From Dermacentor variabilis (lineage: Eukaryota; Arthropoda; Arachnida; Ixodida; Ixodidae), in contig NC_134572.1 of assembly GCF_050947875.1 (NCBI RefSeq), positions 158,307,105-158,371,104 of the forward strand: a DNA stretch of 64,000 bases. Direction: 5' to 3'. The position numbers and the translations under genes are program-made. Positions 1 to 10,391 of the stretch are shown here, in pieces. The notes beneath the pieces were generated by a model. That model searched no databases. It was not told the DNA's origin and saw only the letters and a list, made by a program, of their open reading frames with translations. Within the stretch, counting starts at the first letter, position 1; each line of letters begins with the position of its first letter.

Positions 1-37
1 TAAGCGAATCTCTTTGGAACCTCACGTTTAGACCGAA

Positions 38-1021
38 GGGCGCTATAACGTAAAACTATTCCAACCTTTTCTATTCCAATTCTGCAATCAGCCCTCCGCG
101 ATTGCTAAAAACTTTTTTTGGGCCAGCCCCACTTCACCTCTCTGTAATGCAGCGTCACCAAAACCGCGATAGCTCACCATCTGATATGACGTGCACACAA
201 TGATTATGCATGATATAACCGAATAAACAAATATAGATATTTCTGATTCGAGGCCTTTTCGCAATTAGCGCTCGGCTATTGGTCAAAAGTTTTCGGGCTG
301 CACCTACTTCCCCTGCCTGTCACGCGACGTCACAAAACCGCAAAAACTCACCGTATGAAAGTGGCGTGTACGCGTTAAAGGTGCAATAATATGCCGAACA
401 AAACTGAATTTTCTTCTGAATAGTCGTTGGCTGCCCTATTCCGAAAGGAATAGAAGATGGCTGTCGCCGATCGCTGATGCACTGGCTACTCGCACCTGTC
501 GGAGAGCATGGGTTTATTTGCGTATAATAAAGCTTTTTGTGTTGCCGTGTAACGTTTTCGAGCACTTTCGGAACGTCTGCGACCGCGTTCTGCCAACTCT
601 TCCTTACTGAGGATCCGTTTTAGCGTCAGTCTTAAGCTTCTGTTGCATGTCGCCGCGATTTTCGATCAGCCACCGCCAGCAAAGTAAGGGAAAGCGGACC
701 AATCGCAGACGCTTGCACGACCCTCTTCATCCTGTTATCGATGTTCAGTACAGTGGCTCAACCCCATCGAATCCCTCTCCACCTGAGCGTGCTCCTCACC
801 TCTAGTGAGCCAATTATATAAGACAAGCCGCTCAGCGTAGGGAATGTTATTCGTTTTTCAAGCAAACAAAAGTGACCTCCTATGAACAATGAGAGCGCTT
901 GATTGGTCTGTTCAGACAACCCTGCGGGGGACCGCCCGATGCTTGCGTCGGCGGTTACGCAAATTTGACGTGAGGAGCTTGGAATAAAAACATATTGGAA
1001 TAGTTTTACGTTATAGGGCCC
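38..1021. mobile_element. Non-autonomous TIR DNA element, copy A
   Basis: The two ends are a matching inverted pair of about 27 bp. The left end reads GGGCGCTATAACGTAAAACT from 38 and the right end, at 995-1021, reads the same on the other strand with one base different. A diverged second copy lies in reverse at 48431-49572, and the match covers the whole length, including the TIRs and an internal block near 650-960. Two related blocks about 175 bp apart (about 45-180 and 225-355) sit just inside the left end. I see no transposase frame, so this is probably a non-autonomous element. No clear target-site duplication is visible, and the superfamily is not known to me. Confidence 0.7.
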
Positions 1022-1698
1022 CAACTCATGCACTTTGATCCCTTGACGCCAAAGCCGCTTTGCGCCATTCTCTGACTCACGGCATACTTCGTCGGTTCTT
1101 GCTTTTCGCTTGCGTGCCTTCTCGCAGGCGAGCTCATCTCTTGCCACTTTAGCGCGCACGCCGTCGCGAAGCACACACGCGTCGCACTCAGAAGTGCCAG
1201 TGGTGATGATGATAGTTTTTGCACAACAGAACAGGCAATAGACGAAGACGATGACAAACGCTTGAGCAGTGGCACAAGCGCGTTCACGTGGTTGCGTACC
1301 AACTACCAACTAGCCACTGCTGGTGATGATAATTTCTGCTCGCAGAGTCCAAGATACCCCCGAAAATGCCGTCGCTCGTAGACACCAATACATCCGGTAG
1401 TATTCTCTCGAAAGCTCGCGAAAGTGAAAGTTTTTGCGGAAGTAATCGCCAGAAATTAACAGCTCTGGGGAACTTCTAAAGCTGCTCGAGGCGGCCGTAC
1501 ATGCCTTTCAATACCGTGACAGAATGACGACGGCGGTGGGAGCGCCACCGGCAATGGCGGCACCGACGGCGTGAATGCGGATTGAACGTTTATATAATTG
1601 CAATCTCAATTCTATTTCCAATTTCTAAAGCAGTTTTCACTGCCTACATCGTCCCGTTGACAAAGTATATACCTGGTGAAAATCTCAGCTCTACATAT
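1022..1698. other. No recognisable gene
   Basis: Mixed-composition sequence between the TIR element and a solo LTR. Open frames here on the minus strand are short or run into the transposon end, and I do not support any as genes. Confidence 0.5.
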
Positions 1699-2103
1699 GG
1701 TCACGTGGTGGTGACGTTGAAGAACGTAGTCGCAATACTGTGTAGAACAAAACTAAATTTTATTGGGCGAACCTGTGCCCACAAAAACAGGCTACACTTA
1801 TAGTACAACGATAGCGGCGAACACGGAACAAATGTGATCAGCGGGTCAAGCGCGTCCGCTTTTATACATCAGTAGTCGAATGTTGTAGAGTAATCGCTGG
1901 GACCCGCGTGCCTTCTACAATGTTCTACATTATTCGCGTCGCGCACACATGCGATCAGATTACACAAGGCTCGGTCATAGACAGCACATGGAAGCATCGA
2001 TTACATCCCAGAAACTTCCGATACATGCAGGCCCGTCCTGCGCTGTACGATAACATTTGTTAGGCGGTGAAACTCGTCGCACAAGTACACGTGTCAATAT
2101 TTA
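1699..2103 (-). repeat. Solo LTR of a Ty3/gypsy family
   Basis: About 400 bp similar to the two LTRs that flank the decayed element at 2752-7790 and to the reverse copy at 47567-47990. Shared blocks include an AACAGGCTACACT stretch, a TTTTATACA stretch and an ACACGTGTCAAT end. On the minus strand it contains a possible AATAAA signal near the downstream end. No internal retroelement sequence adjoins it, which suggests a solo LTR left by recombination. Ends are approximate. Confidence 0.6.
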
Positions 2104-2751
2104 GTGTCATACTGGAAGTGTTATTTGTATGTGCCATTAAACGGCCTGTCGCAGGTTCTAGCCCGCCATGCAGTGTTTTGGTAAATATTTGCGCCTTGCT
2201 GAATTAGCAACCGGACGTTCAACTTTCTCAAGGTTGCCACTGAAATCGCCCCGTTTCCTGCTTTGATTTACATCACACGTTATTTGCTACGGTCCCTTTA
2301 CTCTCCACCTGAGGTATGCCGTGCTTTCCTTCAAGTACGACGTCATATTGCTTGTGCGCCCCACAATAACCCCTGTCGCTGTAGTTTCTGACATCTTTTT
2401 TTCCAGTTTTGTCCAAGCTAACTTGTGTGTAGTCTTTGATTTGTCCATGTTTCGATATTCCTTACACCTGCCCAAACAATTCAAAACCTCACTAACTCCC
2501 TCGTGACATTTCATACAATATCCTCGCGGTTCCTACTAGAAGGTTTCATTAAAGAACTGCATTGAGATGTCTCGCAATGCTTATAGCATTGGACAAGATC
2601 AAAAGGATACTGGATACTTTTATATTTAACCACCAGCGACCTGGGCCAGACACTTTAGTTTTCAAATTGTTGTGTCAGGGTCACACAGGTTGGTGCAGAT
2701 GAGTAAGACCATTCTCTACAAATCCCACAATCATGCCACAATATTTAATAT
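2104..2751. other. No recognisable gene
   Basis: AT-rich spacer between two LTR copies. I see no gene or named repeat. Confidence 0.5.
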
Positions 2752-3172
2752 TATCGCGTAGTAGTGAAGGTGACGAAAGCATCCGAACTGTGAATGAAGA
2801 AACTAGCGTTTTATTAGGCGAATATCTGCCCTCAAAACAGGCTACACTGAAGAACAATGACAGCGGAGAATACAGGCGGCAGTTGTCGAAAATCTTATTA
2901 GCTTGTGAAGCGCGTCGTCTTTTATACATGAGTCATCGACGGCGCCAGAGTAAACGCTAGTGCGCGCGTGTCTTCTAGAAAGTACTACACAATTCGCGTC
3001 GCGCATGCATACAGTCAGATTGCGCAAGGTTCAGTGACAACAGACGGGGGATAGAACTATCGATAACATTCCAGAAACTTCCGACACATACAGGCGCATC
3101 CTGCGCTAGTCGACAACTTTCGTTAGATGGTGGAAACGCGGTCAGCCGACCAGACAAGTATACGTGTCGATA
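2752..3172 (-). repeat. 3' LTR of the decayed Ty3/gypsy element
   Basis: It aligns by eye with 7399-7790 and with the solo copies at 1699-2103 and 47567-47990. Shared landmarks are the AACAGGCTACACT block and a GAAAGTACTACACAATTCGC block at about 2978-2998 (7620-7640 in the other LTR). Ends are approximate. Confidence 0.6.
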
Positions 3173-3299
3173 CCCCCTATTATAAGGTATCCTCCCTATG
3201 CTACTAGCCCGAACCATAACAAAACCACGCATAATAAAGAAAAATGAGTAATTACAAAATGACAAGGAAACTAAGCCCATAAGTTCGTCCGCAAGCGTA

Positions 3300-5960
3300 A
3301 AAAGGCTTAAAACGAAGCATGTGGATGACCAGTTCGTGCGCGGCACTGTTGTGATTGCGAAATGCTGTCTAGCACGATATCACAGTCAAGTGCGCCAATG
3401 TGTCGGATGATCTTGTAGGGTCCGAAATAGCGGCGTAATAGTTTCTCGCTAAGTGCTCGTCGGTGTATCGTAATCCAGACCCAAACACGGCCTCCGGGCT
3501 GCTACTCGAAGTTGTGTCGTCGAAGACCTATAACGGGTCGGTAGTTTGCGCGGGCTGGCGAAAAGCTCGTTTCCTAAGAAAAAACTGAGACAATGCACGC
3601 ATAAGTACCCTCGGGGCAGCATCTGATTTGCCTTTCAAGCACTCGGCAAGACGTTTGAGCACCGGGTTCGCTCGCGGCTGCTAGGCAAAGTCGTCTTCAC
3701 TTATTGCACCTAAAAGAGCATCGTCGTCTTGGTCATTTTGGGGCAGTGGATCCACAGGAGCGCGACACCACCATTCGGCATCAGAGTGTTTTCGTCCGCA
3801 CTTATAGATTACACTGGCATCATATTCTTGCAGTCTGAAGCTTCACGGTACAAGGCGTCTGAAGGGTGCTTCCAGTTCCTAGCCGAAACAACGCGTGATG
3901 GCCGCTCACGACTTTGAACCGCCTGTCATATAGGTAAAGGCGGAATTTTTCTGTAGCCCAAATGATGGCGAGGCATTCCTTTCAGTAGTAACCTTCCGCT
4001 TTTGACAGCCACGAGCTAGCGTAAGCTATAACCCGTTCAATTCAGTTTTTACCCGGGACTAGGACGGCACCGATACCTGGCGTACTGGCGTCAGTGGTGA
4101 TTTCTGTATCGGCGTCGTCGCCCAAGTGTGCAAGCACCGGGGGTAACTGCATGCCTTGTTAAGTTCTTAAAATGCGCAGGCCTGCAGTGTTTCCCACTTG
4201 AATTCGAGATCAGATTTAGTTACATGAGGCAGCGGCTGAGCGATGTGTGAAAACTCCTTAACAAAGCGACTGTAGTAGGCACATGTCAAGAAATGTACCT
4301 TGTTGTTGATGGACTGCTGGAACTTTGAGACGGTAGCTGTCTCGTGCAAGACGGGGCGCACTCTAGAGTTGCTGATGACGTGGCCGAGGAATAGATGTAC
4401 GTTGTAAGCGAAGCGACACTTTTTCGGCTTCAGAATGCACCCTGATGACTAATTGCCTCTATTACTGTGGCAAGCCGCCCAAGGTGATCGTCGAAATTTT
4501 CTACCAAGGCGCCGATGTAATCCAACTAGACATGTCTATTGCGCGCTGGAACTTTGCCGGTGTCAGGCACAGTCCGAATGGCATGACCTTGAACTTATAG
4601 GGGTGGTCTGACATGATGAAGGTGGTCTTTTGGCGTGGTGAAGGCAGTCTATTTCCAAGTAGCCCGTCTTGAGATTCATCGACGAGAAGTATTCATCGTT
4701 GCAGAGCCGATTCGTCTATACGTTGGAAGGGGTGAATATCCTTCGTTATCTTTTAAGTCAACGATAAAGGACAGACAAACGTAGGGTGGCGTCCTTTTTC
4801 TTCACTAAGGCTACAGTATATGCCCACAGTCATTTCGGCGGCTGAATGATGTCATCGCGGAGCGTTTCGTCGACTCGCTTGGTAAGGGCTCTGGCGGAGG
4901 AGTCGAGCTCACTCTTCGTTGTGGTGCAATGCCTTGCAGCTTCTATTTGTTGAATGCTAGATGACTTCGAGAAGCATATCTTACTTTGTTGTAGCGCAAG
5001 CAGCGCAAGGACAACAGAAAGGCACATCTGACACACACAGCGCTAACTTTCAACAAAAGAATTATTTCCCGTCCTCGTCGCTATATATACACCCTCGAGA
5101 CGACATACACCATGCCTAAAATTTCGATTATGGTCGTCGGGGTAAATGTGGCAGAATCGGACAGGACAAACGCGTTGGTGATTTTCACAATTTCATTAAT
5201 GTATACGATCATTGTGCCCTTCTTGATGACCATGAACTCCTTGCTGAAGTTTGCAGGCATCATTTTCGCTTTCCCTCCGAACAGTCGAGCGATCCTTCTG
5301 GCAATGCACTTCACGGTCGAGCAGTAGACATTGGTCGCCCTCGATGACGCTTTCTACGTCTGCGGCGGTTTGGCTGGCTGCGGGCATGACAGTGCTGCAA
5401 CGAGGGGCGATGCCAATCTTGTCCTCAAGAACACTCAGGGCACGCTGAGTGGAAGGCCTCTCCATCCGCATTGCTTGGTCTGTGGACAGCGTTAAGGACT
5501 TCGACCTCAGGTTGACGTTAGAGCCCTGTTGATACTGGTAATCTGGGCCCAGAATTACGTCTTGTGAGCACTGTTGGAGGTCAACGAATGCCGCAGTGTA
5601 GGTCCGATCATCAACTGTAGTTCTTTTCCTGCAGATTCCCGTCGACGTTATGTCTCCTCCAGCTGGTCGAATTTGAGGGCCGCCTCACGCAGTTTTGACT
5701 TTCTTCAAATTGGCGGCGAATAATTCACCGATGACACAACAATCGGCTCCACTGTATACACGTACGGTGACTTCGTGGCCGTTGAGATGCAGGCCGAGGT
5801 AGGCGGTTATTCGTCTTGCGTTGCAGTTACGTCCTGGCGCCGGATCACGCCTGCGGCGTGTTGACCAGTGGCGGGTACGTCGCGTCGTCAGGTCTTCTTT
5901 TATCGGCGTATTCTTTGCTTCTAGGCTTCCTCGGGATGGCGACGTCTCGTTCATATGTCA
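3300..5960 (-). pseudogene. pol remnant (PR-RT-RH, integrase tail), Ty3/gypsy
   Basis: Several frames of the minus strand carry recognisable pol pieces in the right order. A retropepsin-like stretch lies at about 5685-5800, where the usual catalytic D-T-G-A reads Y-S-G-A. Reverse-transcriptase palm sequence lies at about 4480-4760, with stops and loss of the Y-x-D-D box. Thumb sequence ending in F-L-G-H-V-I-S is near 4370-4460. The connection to RNase H (S-R-F-V-K-E-F-S, then F-K-W-E-T) lies at 4167-4361. A GPY-type integrase C-terminal segment (R-Y-F-G-P-Y-K) is at about 3400-3450. The central integrase is not found. This is clearly a dead copy; it is described, not reconstructed. Confidence 0.7.
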
Positions 5961-6409
5961 TCGAGGTAGCGTTTTCGGCTTCTTCGTCGGAGGTGGAGGA
6001 TCTTCTTCACTTTGACCAACCGTGACCGAACCTCCATCGGTTGGCGCTTTTCGTTTTCTGGATATGGGCTTGCGGACTGGCCCCGGGCTGGGCCATTGTT
6101 TGGTCGGCGCTTCGGCGACAGGTAGCGTCCTGGCGATGGCTAATGTGAAGGTCGTCGCGTTCTCCACTACGTTGCAGAGATATAGTCGGTCATGTTATGT
6201 GGCCGCTCACTAAGCTGCGGACGTTGTGCGTTGACGGGCAACCTCCGCAGGTCCATCTCGCCGTATGGGCATCGGTGGTAGACGTGGCGCGCTTCTCCGC
6301 AGTGCTAACAGGGCAGATGCTAGTCAGGAGCGCGCCAGACGTCTGTGTTCATTGCGTAGTTGGGTTGGGTGACGCGTGTGAAAGCTAGCGCCTGTGGCGG
6401 TGAACGACG

Positions 6410-7250
6410 CTACTGCGTCGTTACCGGGCTCTGGCGCGAGCGCGGAGGGAGAATGTGACGGCAGGCTATGGCGGCGTAGGTCTTCGCTTTCGGTTGAACC
6501 TGCGGCAATTCGGGGAGTCTAAGTGACTGCTGAATCTCTTCTCGGAAGATTTCAGCTATGTACGCTGCTTGGAGGCTGCGCCGAAGGAGCATTTTCCAGA
6601 GTTCTTCGCGCACAATTTGTCTGATTGTCTCTCGCCAGTCATTCGAGCAGAGGGTTTGAACTTCTGTAAAGTCTGGCAGTGAGTGGCGATTGAATCGGCT
6701 GGTGCGCACTCCTAAAGCCTTCTCAATCGTCATGGCTTTTGAGAAAAACTCTACTACGGTCATGGGCGGGTTGCCAAGGGTTCTTGTTAACCCCGCGCAT
6801 ACGGAACCAAATTTTCTTCTCCTCAGGCATATCCGGGTCGCCATGGTCGGACAGGTGTGACATCTCCTCCGTGAAGATTGCTGTGTTTTCCTTTGGCAGC
6901 TGCATACCAGTTTCCATCAGAGCGTGGACTCGGTGTATACGCAGGGCGGTCGTGATGGTCTTCAGGCAGCCGTTGCGGAACAGGTCCCATGTCGTCAGGG
7001 TTAATTCCCGGTTCTTAAACCACGTCCTGGCGCCGTCATGTAGGCTGTAGTATGCATGCCGCAGCTTGTTGTCGGAATTCCAGTTATTGAATGCAGCGAC
7101 TCATTATTATGTTTCCAGCCAGTTTTCTGGGCCTTCAAAGGATGATCCGCAGAATGTAGGTGGCTCTCTGGGCTGTTTCAGCACGATGGAGTACGCTGGG
7201 GCTATCGTTGGTGTGGTCGACTTGACCGCGCTCTTCTTGGCCGTCTCGGG
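6410..7250 (-). pseudogene. gag remnant, Ty3/gypsy
   Basis: Minus-strand frames carry capsid-like gag sequence: a R-E-P-P-T-F then E-N-W-L-E-T segment near 7107-7180, an H-L-S-D-H-G-D-P-D-M then E-E-K-K segment near 6800-6860, and a W-R-E-T-I-R-Q-I-V-R-E-E-L segment near 6590-6640. These are features of tick Ty3/gypsy gag proteins as I remember them. The pieces lie in different frames, so at least two frameshifts have occurred. No zinc knuckle is seen. Confidence 0.65.
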
Positions 7251-7398
7251 TAGAAGTGGGTGCTCTGGGCGCAGGTTTTGTAGATTGTGGCTAACTCGAT
7301 AGCCCGGCGCCAAGTTGGTGTGGTCTTCCAGATGCACGCTTCGTTCGTGGCTTTGCGAGGGCGTCCGGTACATAAACGCACAAGCACCTCCACAACAT

Positions 7399-7790
7399 GT
7401 GACATAGTAGTTACGGTGAAGAAAGCAGGAAAATTGAGAGTGACGAAATTGGCATTTCATTCGGCTAGTCTGTGCTCTCAAAACAGGCTACACTCAAAGA
7501 ATGACAGCGGCGAATGTAGTCGGCGATCGTAGAAAACCTGGTCTGCCAGTCAACCGCGTCGGCTTTTATGCACGAGTCATCAAACTTTCCAGAGTAATCG
7601 CTGGTGTCCGCGTGTCTTTCAGAAAGTACTACACAATTCGCGTCATTCGAGTACACACTCAGATTACACAAAATTCGGTGACAACAGAGGACGCCTAGAG
7701 CCGTCAATAACATGCCATTAGGTTCCAATCATGCATGCGCATCTTGCGCTGAGCGATAAGTTAAAGTGGTCAGTGGGTGAAATGCAGTCC
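7399..7790 (-). repeat. 5' LTR of the decayed Ty3/gypsy element
   Basis: Pairs with 2752-3172. It begins with TGTGACATAGTAG on the plus strand (the 3' end of the LTR in element orientation), next to the gag remnant. The outer end near 7790 is uncertain because similarity fades. Confidence 0.55.
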
Positions 7791-9690
7791 TCGAGAAACT
7801 GATAACTAAGTAGAGATGTATATATTGTGCAGGTGGTAAATAAAGTGGATGCTTGAGCCGACATGTTCTCGTGTCGTTCGCACGGCAACACCTCAGGTGA
7901 AGCACCGAATAGTCTCATTGGATACTTTACAATCTAAACTGTTATTGCGCTGTTTACAGGCCTATAGAGCACACGCTTAATCGGCGTGGTACAAATAAGA
8001 GCTTATCCTATTCTGAAGCAGTCTGAGGCAACTTTCCGTGATTCAGCGGCAAAAAGAGCAAGCTGAAAAAGCGCAACAAAGACCACACACGGGGCACTAC
8101 GCAGGAAGCGGGCGTTTCCTGTTTGCTTCCCGGCTGTTGCCCTTCACTTTATGCTTCCCATAATAAATGTGCAGAACCTTGCACAGTTTTCTAAAATATT
8201 CAAAAAAAAACGAAATCTATCCTTTCTTTCCTTCTCTCGTACGGCCAAGTCGTCGCTCTGTCCTCCTGCCTCAGGGGCTGCCAGAAGACCATGCATCGGC
8301 GACACCATAAAGACGTACACATAAGCCTGATCAATCTTCAGTCAGTTACTGCTACATCCAGCCTCACTGTATTATTACTGATATTTTTCATACACTTAGT
8401 AGAAATAAAATTTCTATTTTTTGCACATAAGAAAGTATTACTTACGTTAGAAAACGTTTTGACACATGAAGCTTGACAGCCGCAAACAGAACGATGTGCT
8501 TTCTGGATATGCTGCAGTACGCAAGAGCGGGCACCATGCACCTTAACATATTGATGTTACTTTCCTCGTGAAAAATTGACGCATAATTCATGTGTGATGA
8601 GGAACTATCGAAATCGCCTTTATATGTGTAGTTGTGGTTTATTGCAACACGTTCAACAGATTCCTATAACTTGAGTGCAGCTAAATATGTAGCTAAATAA
8701 CTAGCGTATTCTAGTGATTTAGATAGAATACCATTTATAACACTTATAGCGAGCTATTCTGCAGGATGCTGGCCTCTGAAAAAAAACTTTGTTATTTGTG
8801 ACCTAGTGCGTTGAATACAATCCAGAAATTTCTCCCATCTGGCCGTTTACTACCTTCAAATTCGCTGCTACTTTCGTGGAACTAATTCGCTTACTAATTC
8901 GGTGTTAGACCACTGTATTAATCATATGAATTCTTGAAAGCATAACGTGCGTGACTATACATATCTGACTTCTACATACAACCATTCGTCGATACCACAT
9001 GGCCTACCCAGGTTCGCTTTTTTCTCTTGCGATTGGCAAGAGTATTCGTTTCTGGCGTTATCTCTTTGATCTATAGTGACGTCTTCCTGTTTTTCTTACG
9101 CGCAATGCTTTTTGCTATATTGCTCTTTTAGCGATATGCAGGTGCTGTTAATATTTATTTGTATGTCCTACAAATTTCACGCCGATACAAAACGTACGAA
9201 ATGTGCACGTTTAGTTGCGAGAGTATAAAGTAGGTAACAAATCACGAATCGGTAGTGCCTGTACAGAGCACTCAAGCCATTTTTGGTTTCCGAATAATCT
9301 TTCGTTCACAATGAAAGAATAGATAAACGTATGCCACAGTTTACAACCACACCATGTTAAAAGAGCTTTAAATTTCAGGTCAAGCTTGAGTGGCGTGCTT
9401 CAGCACTGCCACGAACAAAACAAGTTGCACGAACACTAAAGCACTCATATAATATTAATATTTTTATATTCGTGGAAGCTATAACGCACGCGTGCAGCGT
9501 TCACAGAAATACTATGTGTTGCCGACACATGCACACATACTGGAACCGCATTTCCGGCCAGGTGCAGCCAGCATTCAACCGTACACTTTTTCCGGGGTCT
9601 GAGCCCAGCCATGACGCCGAGTCAGTAGCTAATAAATTTCCGAGGTTCTTTCTTTTTTTTTATTCGAGTTTGCCCCTACTAACTCCAACG
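7791..9690. other. No recognisable gene
   Basis: AT-rich intergenic DNA upstream of the WAP-type peptide gene. I see short open frames only and no transposon remnant I can name. Confidence 0.5.
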
Positions 9691-9697
9691 TATAAAA
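9691..9697 (+). promoter_or_regulatory. TATA box of the WAP-type peptide gene
   Basis: TATAAAA lies 61-67 bp before the ATG at 9758. Transcription starting about 30 bp downstream would give a 5' leader of roughly 30-40 bases, which suits a short secreted-peptide gene. The placement is inferred from spacing. Confidence 0.6.
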
Positions 9698-9757
9698 CAG
9701 TGTGCACATATGTAGGGGCACAGCGATTCTTTCACTGAAACAATCTTCATCCTCAAC

Positions 9758-10391
9758 ATGCATGCCCTGCTGTTATTCGCTCTGCTAGTGGCCACAGGCT
9801 CATTGACTACCCTCGGTGAAGCCCGATGCCCTGAGCCGTCAGGAAGCTCTGACTGCTCACACACGACCTGTACGGACAAGGAATGCGCCGCCCAAGGCTT
9901 AGAGTGCTGCCCTAAGCCATGCGGTGGTACCTGGTGCGTGAAAGGTAAGCAAGGCCTCTTGAAACAGTTTGCAGTTATTCTATGACAGGCTTACGGCTCA
10001 AGAAAAACAAAAAACAGCGGTCAAAACACGAACAACGACATGCCCAGTAGCCAACTAAGCCAAGTTCCAGTTCTTCGATTGTAGGTAATGCCTCCTAAGA
10101 CGCACCTACCAGAGTGCCCCGGAAGGTGCGTAGGGAGATTCGAGTGGGTTTTCTTAGGGAAACATAAATTGTGTGTCGCAGTCCTCGTTTACTTCTGCAC
10201 AGATAAAATGCCCAGCAATGTACAGTCAAACAAAGCGGAAGTGAACGCAAAGAGAGGCAGTACTGTCTGTTACTCTTTTTATTTGCACTAGCCTTGTCTA
10301 TTAAAGTGTACAGGAATCACTCTATGGCTTTTAAAGCCCTACTTTCCCCTCTTCAGATGAACGTCGGCCAATCTCGCACAATAAAAATTAA
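9758..10391 (+). CDS. Secreted WAP-type (four-disulfide core) peptide, two exons
   Basis: Exon 1 is 9758-9944 and ends at a strong donor (AAAG/GTAAGC). Exon 2 is 10357-10391, after a pyrimidine-rich acceptor (CCCCTCTTCAG). The phases match, giving 73 residues. Residues 1-22 are a hydrophobic signal peptide ending in G-E-A. The mature part has eight cysteines in the WAP order C-x8-C-x4-C-x4-C-x6-C-C-x3-C-x4-C. WAP peptides are secreted protease inhibitors or antimicrobials, and ticks carry many, so salivary or haemolymph defence is a reasonable inference but not shown. Exon 1 and the fold are secure. Exon 2, which adds only a short polar tail, is the best of the acceptors I tried but is less certain. 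Confidence 0.75.
10380..10385 (+). terminator. Poly(A) signal of the WAP-type gene
   Basis: AATAAA overlaps the last codons of the proposed exon 2 (stop at 10389-10391). A second AATAAA lies near 10582. A signal just before the stop is unusual but would still allow cleavage 15-25 bases beyond it. The downstream one may be used instead. Confidence 0.4.

Larger units (their letters stand above)
2752..7790 (-). mobile_element. Decayed Ty3/gypsy LTR retrotransposon
   Basis: On the minus strand the order is 5' LTR (about 7399-7790), gag remnant, protease, reverse transcriptase, RNase H, integrase tail and 3' LTR (about 2752-3172). The LTRs are visibly diverged from each other, which implies an old insertion. 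The integrase catalytic core appears to be missing between the RNase H end (about 3700) and the integrase C-terminal region (about 3300-3540). Stops and frameshifts are frequent. It differs from the plus-strand Ty3/gypsy element at 13-18 kb, although the pol regions are related. Confidence 0.75.

Noticed and set aside
758..1309. 183-codon minus-strand open frame
   Set aside because: It runs through the right end of the TIR element at 995-1021 and shows no domain, so it is chance coding across a transposon border.
10088..10291. Open frame downstream of the WAP exon considered as exon 2
   Set aside because: The AG before it (10083-10084) would put the splice in the wrong phase and give an early stop. 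The acceptor at 10356 fits better.
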